Below are positions 50,676-59,605 of a DNA stretch of 64,000 nt, piece after piece. Origin of the DNA: Haloferax gibbonsii ATCC 33959 (GTDB lineage: Archaea; Halobacteriota; Halobacteria; Halobacteriales; Haloferacaceae). Every line of letters starts with the position of its first letter. Positions within the stretch are counted from its first letter, which is position 1. The stretch lies in the NCBI RefSeq assembly GCF_000336775.1, contig NZ_AOLJ01000025.1, forward strand, positions 1 to 64,000, given 5' to 3'. A program made the translations under genes and the position numbers. The notes under the pieces are model-generated. The model saw nothing but the letters and a program-made list of their open reading frames with translations, did no database searches and had not been told where the DNA came from.

Positions 50676-51590
50676 ATGGCTGCGATTAGCTCCCTCCAGA
50701 CCGCCCTCCGAGGCATCCGTTCGAACCCGGTGTTGTTCCTCGCCGGGCTCGCCTTAGGTCTCGTCACGCTCCCGCAACTCGCCACGCAGTTGGCGCAGAT
50801 ACCCATCGTCCCGACCGCCCTGATGGCGGTGACGTTCTTCGTCACGCCGTTCGTCGCCGCCGGCCTCTACGGGATGGCCGACGAGGCGGTCGACAGCGGG
50901 GGGTCGACCTCGCTTTCGACCCTGACCGACGTCGGCCGCGAGAAGTACGTCCCGATGCTCCTCGCGAACATCGTCCAACTCGGCATCGTCATCGCCTTCG
51001 GTATCGTGTTCCTCATCGCCGCGGTCGTCATGGCCATCTCGCTCGGCCTCGGCGGCCTCGCCGCCGGCGGTGGCGACGTCTCCAACTTCGCTCTCGGCGG
51101 CGGCTTCCTCGTCGGCCTCGCCGTGCTCGGCCTCATCGGGCTGGCGTACTTCGTCGTCATCTTCCTCGTTCAGTTCTACCCCGTCGCGGTCGTCGTCGGC
51201 GACAAGGGCGCAATCGAGTCGTTCGGCGAGAGCTACCGACTCGTCCGGAACAACATCGTCCCCTCGCTCGGCTACTCGGTCATCCGGTTCGTCGTCGGCC
51301 TCCTCATCAGCATCCCCGTCACGGGATTCATCGTCTTTCGGACGTTCCAGAACGTCCAGCAGGTACAGGACGCGGCGAACCCCGCGGCGGCGCAGGCGGG
51401 CCTCGGATTCTCGCCGACCGAAATCGCCGCCATCGCCGCCATCTCGCTGGCGACGCAGATGGTTCTGGCGACGTTCCAGTACGTCTACGCGGTCGCCTTC
51501 TTCGAGGCCCACGACTCGGGCTCGAACGGACCGGCCGGAACGGCCGGCCCCGATATCGACGGCGACTCGGTGATTCCGCAGTTCGAATAA
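50676..51590 (+). CDS. Polytopic membrane protein (DUF7847-type)
   Basis: 304 residues with about six hydrophobic segments (about 18-38, 45-70, 85-130, 145-170, 200-225, 245-270). Loop sequences include Gly-rich LGLGGLAAGGG and a cytoplasmic GESYRLVRNN segment of the kind found in proteins of the DUF7544/DUF7847 type. Not an enzyme I recognise. It stands alone between the small membrane protein and a minus-strand NYN protein gene. Confidence 0.7.
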   Translation: MAAISSLQTALRGIRSNPVLFLAGLALGLVTLPQLATQLAQIPIVPTALMAVTFFVTPFVAAGLYGMADEAVDSGGSTSLSTLTDVGREKYVPMLLANIVQLGIVIAFGIVFLIAAVVMAISLGLGGLAAGGGDVSNFALGGGFLVGLAVLGLIGLAYFVVIFLVQFYPVAVVVGDKGAIESFGESYRLVRNNIVPSLGYSVIRFVVGLLISIPVTGFIVFRTFQNVQQVQDAANPAAAQAGLGFSPTEIAAIAAISLATQMVLATFQYVYAVAFFEAHDSGSNGPAGTAGPDIDGDSVIPQFE

Positions 51591-51602
51591 TCGCCCTGCG
51601 AC

Positions 51603-52100
51603 CTACAGCAGGAACGTCTCTTTTCGTTCGGAGAGGTCGATGAACGCGTCCGCCGCCTCGACGAGTTCGTCCGCGGTGGACTCCTTGAACGCCATCACCT
51701 CGACGCGGACGCCCTCGTGGCGGAGGTGGGTACAGAGCCGCTCGAAGTCGCCGTCGCCCGAACAGAGGACGACCGTGTCCACGTGGTCGGCGAGGCTGAC
51801 CGCGTCGAGCGCGATGCCGAGGTCCCAGTCGGCCTTCTTCGAGCCGTCGCCGAACGTCTTGATGTCCTTGATTTTCGTCTCGAAACCGATGTCGACGAGT
51901 GCATCGAAAAAACTCCCCTCGTCGGGCGAGTCCGCTCGGATGACGTAGGCGATGGCGCGGGTGAGCGCGCGGCCCGCCGTTCCCTTCTTGAGGAGCGACG
52001 AGTAGTCGATGTTCCGCGAGTACAGACTCTGTGCCGTATGGTAGAGGTTCTGCGCGTCGGCGAGGATGGCGACGCGCTGGTCGGGGTGAATCTCGGTCAT
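51603..52100 (-). CDS. NYN/LabA-like PIN-fold protein
   Basis: 165 residues from the ATG at 52100. The metal-ligand pattern of NYN domains is present: Asp in ILADAQN (about residue 15), Asp in DWDLGIALDA (about 92) and GDGDFERL (about 113-120). NYN domains are RNA-cleaving or RNA-binding nucleases related to PIN. It matches the LabA-like stand-alone form. Divergent from the dapA operon with a 391-base gap. Confidence 0.88.
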   Translation of the reverse strand: MTEIHPDQRVAILADAQNLYHTAQSLYSRNIDYSSLLKKGTAGRALTRAIAYVIRADSPDEGSFFDALVDIGFETKIKDIKTFGDGSKKADWDLGIALDAVSLADHVDTVVLCSGDGDFERLCTHLRHEGVRVEVMAFKESTADELVEAADAFIDLSERKETFLL

Positions 52101-52256
52101 TCGTACGACGCTTGGGCGGCGCGGGCTAATAACCGTCCGGGGAGGCGGGCACGCGTCGGACGAGTGTCCACCTCGGTGACCGGAAACCGGACGGAGAGCG
52201 CCCCAAAGCCGCCGGAGGCGGGCCGTCGAGGTCCGGCAGGTCCTGCAGACGACGCA

Positions 52257-52491
52257 AGTTATATTACGCTTCCAGCACCTGCATCCGGTGTGAACGACGC
52301 GACGCGGCCCTCGGAGGTCACCACACCCTCGACAGCGTCGCGTGCCGCTTTCTTTTCGAAAAAACGTGCGTACTGAATCGCTCGTTGCGGGAGTAGCGAC
52401 CCCGTCTCGGGCGGCCTTCGGCTGACGCACGTTCCGGTCACACGACCGATACCGACCTTCCCACGACCGTCACCACACCCATCACCGACAC
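52257..52491 (+). promoter_or_regulatory. Structured dapA leader with terminator-like hairpin
   Basis: The whole 391-base gap (52101-52491) holds no gene. TTATATTA at 52259-52266 is a TATA box. About 30 bases on, ACGCGACGC (52297-52305) pairs exactly with GCGTCGCGT (52335-52343), then a T-rich TTTCTTTT follows (52349-52356). This looks like an early terminator or attenuator, and the mRNA start of dapA would be about 200 bases before its ATG. Haloarchaeal mRNAs are usually leaderless, so a 200-base leader is unusual. Confidence 0.5.
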
Positions 52492-53409
52492 ATGACATCA
52501 TTCGACTTCCGCGGCGTCTATCCCGCGATGACCACGCCGTTCCACGACGACGGCAGTATCGACTTCGAACAGTTCCAGGCCGACGTGCGACGCCTCGAAG
52601 AGGCCGGCGTCGACGGCATCGTGCCCGTCGGTTCGACCGGCGAGTCGGCGACGCTCACCCACGACGAACACGTCGAGGTCGTCGAGGCGGCCGTCGAGGC
52701 CGTCGAGGACGTGCCCGTCGTCGCCGGCTCCGGGTCGAACTCGACCCGCGAGGCGCTCGAACTCTCTCGGCGCTCCGCCGACGCCGGGGCCGACGCGCTG
52801 CTTCTCATCTCGCCGTACTACAACAAGCCCGAGCAGAGCGGTCTCGTCGAGCACTACCGGACCATCGCCGACGAAATCGACCTGCCGCAAATCGTCTACA
52901 ACGTCCCCGGGCGCACCGGGAGCAACATCCTCCCCGAGACGGCCGCGACGCTCGCCGAGCACCCGAACATCACCGCCTACAAGGCCGCCAGCGGCGACCT
53001 CGGCCAGATTTCGGAGGTCGTCGAGCGGACCCGAGACGAGCAGTTCGCGGTGCTGTCGGGCGACGACGCGCTCACGCTCCCGATTCTCTCGGTCGGCGGC
53101 GTCGGAGCCATCTCGGTCACGGCGAACGTCGAGCCCGCGCGCGTCGGCGCGATGGTCCACTCGGCGCTGCAGGGCGACTACGAGCGCGCCCGGGACATCC
53201 ACCACGACCTCGCCCCGCTGAACCGCCACCTGTTCTCCGAGACGAACCCCATCCCGGTCAAGGAGGCCATGGAGATTCGGGGTTACGGCCCGGCGAGCCT
53301 GCGCCCGCCGCTCACCCGCCTCACCGAGGAGAACACCGAGGAACTGCGCCGCCTGCTGTCCGACCTCGAAGCCGAACAGGCGATTCCGGACGGGGGTGCT
53401 GCCGAGTGA
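52492..53409 (+). CDS. dapA: 4-hydroxy-tetrahydrodipicolinate synthase
   Basis: 305 residues. It condenses pyruvate with aspartate semialdehyde, the first step of the diaminopimelate/lysine branch. The conserved GSTGES (about 48-53), YYNKP (about 106-110), and the Schiff-base Lys in AYKAASGD (about 163) are present. It is the first gene of the six-gene operon and overlaps dapB by four bases. The leader upstream is described separately. Haloarchaea lack a peptidoglycan wall, so DAP serves lysine synthesis here. Confidence 0.96.
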   Translation: MTSFDFRGVYPAMTTPFHDDGSIDFEQFQADVRRLEEAGVDGIVPVGSTGESATLTHDEHVEVVEAAVEAVEDVPVVAGSGSNSTREALELSRRSADAGADALLLISPYYNKPEQSGLVEHYRTIADEIDLPQIVYNVPGRTGSNILPETAATLAEHPNITAYKAASGDLGQISEVVERTRDEQFAVLSGDDALTLPILSVGGVGAISVTANVEPARVGAMVHSALQGDYERARDIHHDLAPLNRHLFSETNPIPVKEAMEIRGYGPASLRPPLTRLTEENTEELRRLLSDLEAEQAIPDGGAAE

Positions 53410-54167
53410 CGGTCTCTCTCGGCGTCACCGGCGCGACCGGCCGCATGGGCGGGGAAGTCCTCGCCGCGGCCGCCGACCGCGACGACCTCTCGGTCGCCTT
53501 CGCGGTCAGCCGCTCGCCCGGCGACGAGGTCGAGGGCGTCGCCGTCGAGGACGCGGCCGACTTCGCCGACCTGCTCGCCTCGCGCGACCCCGACGTCGTG
53601 GTCGACTTCACCGGCCCGGGTTCCTGCATCGAGTACGCGTCGGCCTGCGCGGAGGCGGGCGTCGGCTTCGTCACCGGGACGACCGGGCTGAGCGAGGGCG
53701 GCTTCGACGCGCTCCGCGAGTCCGCATCGGAGGTCCCGGTGCTGTACGCCTCGAACTTCTCGCGCGGCATCGCGGCGCTCCGCCGGGCCGTCCGCGAGGC
53801 GGTTCCCGCCCTCGACGGCTACGACATCGAACTCACGGAGACGCACCACAACGCCAAGCGCGACGCCCCGAGCGGAACGGCGCTGACCATCCTCGACGAC
53901 ATCGACGAAGCACGCGGTGAGTCCCCGCGCGTCCACGGCCGCGAGGGCGAAGCGCCCCGGTCCGAGGGCGAAGTCGGCGTCCACGCTCGCCGGGCGGGGG
54001 ATATTGCCGGTGAGCACGAGGTATTACTGGCTGGAAATCACGAGTCTCTTTCACTCACGCACCGCGCGGGGTCGCGGGGTGTCTTCGCCGCCGGCGCGCT
54101 CGACGCCGCGGCGTGGCTCTCCGACCGCGACGCCGGGTGGTACGACTTCACCGAGGTACTCGAATGA
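53406..54167 (+). CDS. dapB: 4-hydroxy-tetrahydrodipicolinate reductase
   Basis: 253 residues from GTG 53406 (GTGA overlap with dapA). NAD(P)-binding GATGRMG near residue 7-13, GTTGL region (about 89-93) and HHNAKRDAPSGTAL (about 143-156) give the catalytic His and Lys. It reduces the dapA product to tetrahydrodipicolinate. The end overlaps dapD by an ATGA. Confidence 0.96.
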   Translation: MTVSLGVTGATGRMGGEVLAAAADRDDLSVAFAVSRSPGDEVEGVAVEDAADFADLLASRDPDVVVDFTGPGSCIEYASACAEAGVGFVTGTTGLSEGGFDALRESASEVPVLYASNFSRGIAALRRAVREAVPALDGYDIELTETHHNAKRDAPSGTALTILDDIDEARGESPRVHGREGEAPRSEGEVGVHARRAGDIAGEHEVLLAGNHESLSLTHRAGSRGVFAAGALDAAAWLSDRDAGWYDFTEVLE

Positions 54168-55006
54168 ACCTGGAATCCGACGTACGAGACCTGTGGCAGC
54201 GATACAACGACGGCGACGTGGACGCCGAATCGGCGACCGTCGACGAACTCGACACGCTCGACGCGTTCCTCGACGCCCTCGAAGCGGGCGAGGTGCGCGC
54301 CGCCGAGAAGACCGGCTCCGACGTGACCTCGTGGGAGGCCAACGAGTGGGTCAAGCGGGGCATCCTGCTCAACTTCGGCCTGCGCGAGACGCTCGCCCGC
54401 GAGTACGGCGACGTCCGCTACCACGACGTGCTCCCCCTGCGCGACACCGAAGACCTCGGCGAGCGCGGCACGCGCAACACCCCGGACGGCACCGCCATCC
54501 GCCGCGGCGCGTACCTCGGCTCCGACTGCATCATGATGAGCCCCTCGTTCGTGAACGTCGGCGCGCACGTCGGCGACGGCACGCTCGTGGACTCCTGTGA
54601 CACCGTCGGCTCCTGCGCGCAGATCGGCGCGAACGTCAAGCTCGGCGCGAACACGCTCATCGGCGGCGTGCTCGAACCCGTCGAGGACGCCCCGGTCGTC
54701 GTCGAAGACGGCGCGGCGCTCGGCGCGGGCTGTCGAGTCACCTCCGGCTTCGTCGTCGGCGAGAACTCCATCGTCGGCGAGAACACGCTTCTGACGCCCC
54801 GAATCCCCGTCTACGACCTCGTGGACGAGGAGATTTACTACGGCCACCTGCCCGCGAACCGCCGCGCCTTCACGCGCTTCGTGGAGTCGTCGCTCGGCGA
54901 CCACGACCTGTTCGCCGGCGGCGCGTACAAGCCCGCGGTCGTCGCCCTCGACATCGAGGACGACACCCTCGACGCCACCCGTCGGGAGGAGGCGCTGCGC
55001 GAATGA
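54164..55006 (+). CDS. dapD: Tetrahydrodipicolinate N-succinyltransferase
   Basis: 280 residues from the ATG at 54164. The left-handed beta-helix hexapeptide repeat region (about 105-200), with sequences such as SDCIMMSPSFVNVGAHV and GANVKLGANTLIGGV, and an N-terminal helical domain define DapD. It puts the succinyl group from succinyl-CoA on tetrahydrodipicolinate, so the pathway is the succinylase variant. It overlaps lysA at 55003. Confidence 0.94.
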   Translation: MNLESDVRDLWQRYNDGDVDAESATVDELDTLDAFLDALEAGEVRAAEKTGSDVTSWEANEWVKRGILLNFGLRETLAREYGDVRYHDVLPLRDTEDLGERGTRNTPDGTAIRRGAYLGSDCIMMSPSFVNVGAHVGDGTLVDSCDTVGSCAQIGANVKLGANTLIGGVLEPVEDAPVVVEDGAALGAGCRVTSGFVVGENSIVGENTLLTPRIPVYDLVDEEIYYGHLPANRRAFTRFVESSLGDHDLFAGGAYKPAVVALDIEDDTLDATRREEALRE

Positions 55007-56250
55007 GCGGCGGCGGGCCGGCCGTCCGGCGGCTCTCGGACTGGGACCGCGAGCACCTGCTGTCGCTCGCCGACGAGTTCGGCTCGCCGCTGTACGTGAC
55101 CGACCTCCGTCGCGTCCGCGAGAACTGTCACCGACTCCGCGAGGCGTTCCCCGAGGCGCACGTCAGCTACGCCGTCAAGGCCCACGCCGGTCGCGCGGTG
55201 CTCGAAACCGTCCGCGAGGCCGGCGTCGACGCCGAGTGCGCCTCCGCGGGCGAAGTCGAGCGCGCCCTCGACGCCGGCTTCCCCGGCGAGCGCGTCCGCT
55301 ACACGGCGGTCAACCCGCCGGACGCCGACCTCGACCACGTCGTCTCGCGGTGGGAGTCGAACCCCGAGATGACCGTCACGGTCGGCGCGGCGGACACTAT
55401 CGACCGCCTGCGCGAGCGCGGCTTCGACGGTCGGCTCTGCCTTCGCGCGAACCCCGGCGTCGGCGCGGGCCACCACGAGAAGGTCACGACCGGCGGGCAC
55501 GCGAAGTTCGGCATCCCCATCGACCGCGTCCCCGACATCGCCGCCGACGCGCGCGACGAGTTCGACCTCGTCGGCGTCCACGCCCACGCTGGAAGCGGCA
55601 TCTCCGGCGACGACCTCTCGGCGCACCGCGAGTTGGTCCGCCGGATGGGCGACCTCGCCCGAGAGGTCGGCGACCTCGAATTCGTCGACGTGGGCGGCGG
55701 CTTCGGCGTCCCCTACCGCGAGGACGAACCGCCGCTCGACCTCGACGCCGTCGCCGACGCGACCCGCGAGGCGCTCGGCGAGGTGGACGCGCGACTCGCA
55801 ATCGAACCCGGCCGCTACGTCGTCGCCGACGCCGGCGTCCTCCTCTCGCGGGTCAACACCGTGAAGGAGGCCCCCGAGACGACCGTCGTCGGCATCGACG
55901 CTGGTATGACGACCCTGCTCCGACCGGCGATGTACGACGCGTACCACGCGATTTCGAACCTCTCTCGGCCCGACGCCGACCCGGTTTCGACCATCGTCGC
56001 GGGCCCCGTCTGCGAGACGAGCGACGTGTTCGCCGACGGCCGCGAACTCCCCGAACCCGAGCGCGGCGACTGTCTCGCGCTCGGCAACGCGGGGGCGTAC
56101 GGCTACGAGATGGCGAGCACCTACAACTCTCGACCGCGCCCCCCGGAAGTCGTCCTCGACGCCGACGGCCCCCGACTGGCCCGCCGGCGCGAGACCCTCG
56201 ACGACGTCACCGCACTCGAACGAACCGCATCCGAGCACATCCCCAACTGA
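55003..56250 (+). CDS. lysA: Diaminopimelate decarboxylase
   Basis: 415 residues. A fold-III PLP enzyme: SYAVKAHAG (PLP-binding Lys near residue 54), HAHAGSGI (about 190), and Arg/Tyr segments around 265-330 for substrate binding. It decarboxylates meso-DAP to L-lysine, the last step. The gene precedes dapF and dapE in the operon, so the order is not the pathway order. The ATG lies in a four-base overlap with dapD. Confidence 0.95.
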   Translation: MSGGGPAVRRLSDWDREHLLSLADEFGSPLYVTDLRRVRENCHRLREAFPEAHVSYAVKAHAGRAVLETVREAGVDAECASAGEVERALDAGFPGERVRYTAVNPPDADLDHVVSRWESNPEMTVTVGAADTIDRLRERGFDGRLCLRANPGVGAGHHEKVTTGGHAKFGIPIDRVPDIAADARDEFDLVGVHAHAGSGISGDDLSAHRELVRRMGDLAREVGDLEFVDVGGGFGVPYREDEPPLDLDAVADATREALGEVDARLAIEPGRYVVADAGVLLSRVNTVKEAPETTVVGIDAGMTTLLRPAMYDAYHAISNLSRPDADPVSTIVAGPVCETSDVFADGRELPEPERGDCLALGNAGAYGYEMASTYNSRPRPPEVVLDADGPRLARRRETLDDVTALERTASEHIPN

Positions 56251-56270
56251 CCAAGCACCAACACAGAATC

Positions 56271-57137
56271 ATGAGCGTACTCAACACCGTTCCCTTCGAA
56301 AAGTTCCACGGCACTGGAAACGACTTCTTCGTCGTCGACGCAGACGACCCGGTCCCGGACCGACCCGCCTTCGCCCGCACCCACTGCGACCGCGAGGCCG
56401 GAATCACCCTGAGCGAGAGCGAACGCCGCGGCGCAGACGGCGTCCTGTTCCTCGCGCTCGAATCGCGCTACGACCCGCCGCGGGTCGTCATGACCCTCGT
56501 CCAGCCCGACGGCTCCGTCGCCGCCATGTGCGGCAACGGCGCTCGCGTCGCGGCCGCGTGGGCCGCCGAGCGAACCGGCACGAACGAAGTCATGATAGAC
56601 ACGCCCGCAGGGACCCGCCGCGCGAGCCTCGACGGCACCGACGTGACCGTCGAGATGGGCGCGCCCTCGTTTGCGCCCCGCGACGTACCGCTCGCGTCCG
56701 ACGACGAACTCGTCGACACCGAGGTCGAGGGCCTGACCGTCACGGCCGTCAACACGGGCGTGCCCCACGCCGTCGCCTTCGTCGACGACGTGGACGACGT
56801 GGACCTCGAATCGGTCGCGCCGGCGGTCCGTCACGCACCGGTGTTCACCGAGGGCGCGAACGTCACGCTCGCCTCCCCCGACGGCGAGGGCGGCTTCCGC
56901 CAGCGCACCTTCGAGCGCGGCGTCGAAGGCGAGACGCAGTCCTGCGGCACCGGCGCGGTCGCCGTCGTCGCGGCCGCGAAGCGACTCGGACACGTCTCCG
57001 GTGACGACCCCGTAACCGTCACCCCGCCGGGCGGCGCGCTCTCCGTGACCGTCCCCGACGAGGGCTCCGCGCTCCTCGGCGGACCGGCCGTCTACGAGGG
57101 CGACGGCGAAGCCGACATCGTCTTCCGCGAGCGATGA
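56271..57137 (+). CDS. dapF: Diaminopimelate epimerase
   Basis: 288 residues. The two catalytic Cys are both intact: MCGNGAR (about residues 84-90) and SCGTGAV (about 224-230). It converts LL-DAP to meso-DAP for lysA. A 20-base gap to lysA is the only real gap of the operon. It ends in an overlap of four bases with dapE (ATGA). The frame is open further upstream as a shadow of lysA; the ATG 56271 gives the conserved N-terminus FEKFHGTGNDF. Confidence 0.96.
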   Translation: MSVLNTVPFEKFHGTGNDFFVVDADDPVPDRPAFARTHCDREAGITLSESERRGADGVLFLALESRYDPPRVVMTLVQPDGSVAAMCGNGARVAAAWAAERTGTNEVMIDTPAGTRRASLDGTDVTVEMGAPSFAPRDVPLASDDELVDTEVEGLTVTAVNTGVPHAVAFVDDVDDVDLESVAPAVRHAPVFTEGANVTLASPDGEGGFRQRTFERGVEGETQSCGTGAVAVVAAAKRLGHVSGDDPVTVTPPGGALSVTVPDEGSALLGGPAVYEGDGEADIVFRER

Positions 57138-58231
57138 GCGGCGACGCCGACGGGTTCGACCCCGTGGCGTTCCTCGAACGGGCCGTCCCCGTCGCGTCGA
57201 ACGACGACGTGGGCGAGATGCGCGACCTGCTGGTCGAGACGCTCGAAGCCGAGGGCGTCTCCCCGACCGTGGACGACGCCGGCAACACCGTCGCCTCGAA
57301 GGGAGCGGCGGAGCCGGCGACGCACCTCGTCCTCAACACGCACATCGACACCGTCTCGCCGCACGTCCCGTACGACCGCGACGATGGCGTCATCCACGGC
57401 CGCGGCTCCTGCGACGCCAAGGGCCCACTCGCGGCCCTGCTTTCGGCCTTCTTCGCCGCCGACCCCGGCCCCGACGCCCGAGTGACGCTCGCCATCACGC
57501 CCGACGAGGAACTCCTCTCGACGGGCGCGGCCGAACTCGACCTCGGCGGCGACATGTACATCGTCGGCGAGCCGACCGGCCTCGACGTCTGTACGGCCGC
57601 GAAGGGTCGGTTCGAGGGAACGGTGTCGCTGTCGGGCGTCGCCGCGCACGCGGCCGAGCCGCAGTCGGGCGTCAACGCCGTGGACGCGCTCGCGCCGGTC
57701 CTCGACGCGCTCCGGTCGTTCGACGACGACCGCGAGGCCCACCCCGAACTCGGCCCGGCGACGCTGACGCCGACGATGGTCGACGGCGGCGCGAACTCGA
57801 ATCAGGTGCCCGCCGACTGCCGACTCGTGGTCGACCGCCGGAGCGTCCCGCCGGAGACGGCCGAGGGCTTCCGCGAGGAACTCGAATCGACGCTCCGGGC
57901 CGCCGCGCCCGACGACGTTGGCGTCGACTTCGCGCTCACGGAGCGCCCGACGCCGTTCCTCGAAGCGTTCGCGACCGACCCCGACCACGAACTCGTGACG
58001 GCGCTCGCCGCGGCCTCCCGAGACGCCGGCGGGCGGGCGGACGTCCGGCCCTTCACGGCCGCGACCGAGGCCTCCTACTTCTCGCCCGCGCCCGTCGTCG
58101 TCTTCGGTCCCGGCGACCTCGCCGACGACGAGGGCGCGGTCGCGCACGCCGACAGAGAGTACGTGCGCACCGACGACGTGCGAACCGCGGCCGCCGCGCT
58201 CCGCGCCGCGCTCACCGCGCTCACCGCCTAA
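57134..58231 (+). CDS. dapE: Succinyl-diaminopimelate desuccinylase, M20 family
   Basis: 365 residues. The M20 metallopeptidase ligands: His in NTHIDTV (about residue 77), Asp in CDAKGP (about 97), Glu pair in TPDEELLST (about 126-128), and Glu in VGEPTG (about 145). It hydrolyses N-succinyl-LL-DAP. The last gene of the operon. The related ArgE/LysK functions use the same fold, but context makes DapE the best call. No aminotransferase gene (dapC) is in the cluster. Confidence 0.88.
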   Translation: MSGDADGFDPVAFLERAVPVASNDDVGEMRDLLVETLEAEGVSPTVDDAGNTVASKGAAEPATHLVLNTHIDTVSPHVPYDRDDGVIHGRGSCDAKGPLAALLSAFFAADPGPDARVTLAITPDEELLSTGAAELDLGGDMYIVGEPTGLDVCTAAKGRFEGTVSLSGVAAHAAEPQSGVNAVDALAPVLDALRSFDDDREAHPELGPATLTPTMVDGGANSNQVPADCRLVVDRRSVPPETAEGFREELESTLRAAAPDDVGVDFALTERPTPFLEAFATDPDHELVTALAAASRDAGGRADVRPFTAATEASYFSPAPVVVFGPGDLADDEGAVAHADREYVRTDDVRTAAAALRAALTALTA

Positions 58232-58281
58232 CTGTTAATTAATCAAAACGTACTTGTTGTCCGAACGATACGTTTCGGACG

Positions 58282-58836
58282 ATGCGCCCTCCCCATCTCG
58301 TCGTCTCCCTCCTCGTCGTCGTCGCGCTGTCGCTTCCGGGAGCCGTCGCCGCCGACGGCACCGTTATCGACCACTCCGGCGAGGGACTCACGCTCGACGC
58401 GGCCGATGACGAGCACATCCACGGGACGACCTCGTTCTCGTCCGGGACGCTCATCGGCGTCCGCGTGAAGTCCGTGGGTGACACCCACCCGTTCCTCGTC
58501 TCGAAGGCCGTCCGCGTCGGCGAAAACGGCACGTTCGACGTCACGTTCGACCTCTCGGAGCTGTCCCAGCTCCGCGGCGGTCCGGTTCAAGTCTCGATTC
58601 GCCACAACCAGCAGTCTATCTACCAAGAAAACGCCACGCTCGTGACGCACAACATGCCCGGTGACTCGACGCTCACGCCCGACGTCGAGACCACGGCGAC
58701 GACGACCGAAACGGCCCCGCCGTCGACGGCGACGACGACCGATTCGCGGTCCGGGTTCGAGGTCCCCGGCTTCGGCGTCGGTGCGGGCGTCGCCGCGCTC
58801 TGCCTCGCGTCGTTCGCTGCGTACGCCCGGTTCTGA
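58282..58836 (+). CDS. Secreted PGF-CTERM surface protein
   Basis: 184 residues. A Sec signal (about 1-23, ending AVAA) leads into a BGTF-like beta domain with HIHGTTSF and SVGDTHPFLVSKAVRV. A Thr-rich linker (about 135-155) follows, likely O-glycosylated, then the C-terminal PGF signal VPGFGVGAGVAALCLASFAAY with a basic end (Arg). The PGF-CTERM tripartite signal targets ArtA processing and lipid anchoring. The function of the domain is unknown. Confidence 0.8.
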   Translation: MRPPHLVVSLLVVVALSLPGAVAADGTVIDHSGEGLTLDAADDEHIHGTTSFSSGTLIGVRVKSVGDTHPFLVSKAVRVGENGTFDVTFDLSELSQLRGGPVQVSIRHNQQSIYQENATLVTHNMPGDSTLTPDVETTATTTETAPPSTATTTDSRSGFEVPGFGVGAGVAALCLASFAAYARF

Positions 58837-58909
58837 CGGTCCGTCGCCCGCCCTCGCGCCGGAGCCCCGGAACGCAACGCCCTTTTCCCACCCGTTCCTG
58901 TGTCGGCGT

Positions 58910-59605
58910 ATGTACGAGGCGGTCTACGCACACCCCGACGGCGAGAGCACGGCCAGCCGCGCCGCCGTCGCCGCCGGTCGGTACGACTACGACGGCGTCG
59001 TCGTCCGCGCGCTCGACGCCAGCCCCGACTACGACCGCCTGCGCGACGACCTCGACGTGGACCTCGTCGACGCCGTCGAAATCGACGCGTCGAACCCGGA
59101 ACGCGCCAGCGGCGCGGTCGGGAACTACCGCCCGCAGCGCGAACTGCTCATCCTCCGCGGCGGCACGAACGCGCTCAACCGCTTCGCCGTCGAACAGCCG
59201 CGAGTGGACGTGCTCTCGCGTCCGATGGACGGCGACGGCAACTTCAATCACGTCCTCGCCAAGGCCGCCCGCGACAACGGCGTCCGCGTGGAGTTCGACT
59301 TCGGTCCGGTGCTTCGAAGCGACGGGGGGACTCGCGTACAGGCGATTTCGGCCCTCCGGAAGCTCCGCGAACTCGTCGAGTACTACGACGCGCCCTACGT
59401 CGTCTCCGCGACCCCGTCGTCGCACCTCCACCTGCGGAGCCCCCGCGAGCTGGCGGGGCTGGGCGAGGTCATCGGCTTCGACCCCGAGCAGGTGCTCGAC
59501 GGCCTCCGCGAGTGGGGTCGCCTCGCGGCGCGCAACCGCGAGCGCATGTCCGAGTCGTTCATAGCCCCCGGCGTCAAACGGGGACGGTATGAAGAAGACG
59601 ATTGA
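58910..59605 (+). CDS. rnp3: RNase P protein component 3 (Rpp30)
   Basis: 231 residues from the ATG at 58910. A TIM-barrel-like Rpp30 with DVLSRPMDGDGNFNHVLAKAA (about 100-120) and RVEFDFGPVL (about 126), then HLHLRSPRELAGLGEVIGF near the end; these are the family signatures. It binds the specificity and catalytic RNA domains together with Rnp2. The end overlaps the methyltransferase gene by 17 bases, forming an operon with rnp2 and psmA. Confidence 0.92.
   Translation: MYEAVYAHPDGESTASRAAVAAGRYDYDGVVVRALDASPDYDRLRDDLDVDLVDAVEIDASNPERASGAVGNYRPQRELLILRGGTNALNRFAVEQPRVDVLSRPMDGDGNFNHVLAKAARDNGVRVEFDFGPVLRSDGGTRVQAISALRKLRELVEYYDAPYVVSATPSSHLHLRSPRELAGLGEVIGFDPEQVLDGLREWGRLAARNRERMSESFIAPGVKRGRYEEDD

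Noticed and set aside
52292..52491. Lysine riboswitch upstream of dapA
   Set aside because: Lysine riboswitches are bacterial and the consensus core is not visible; only the hairpin and T-run can be supported.
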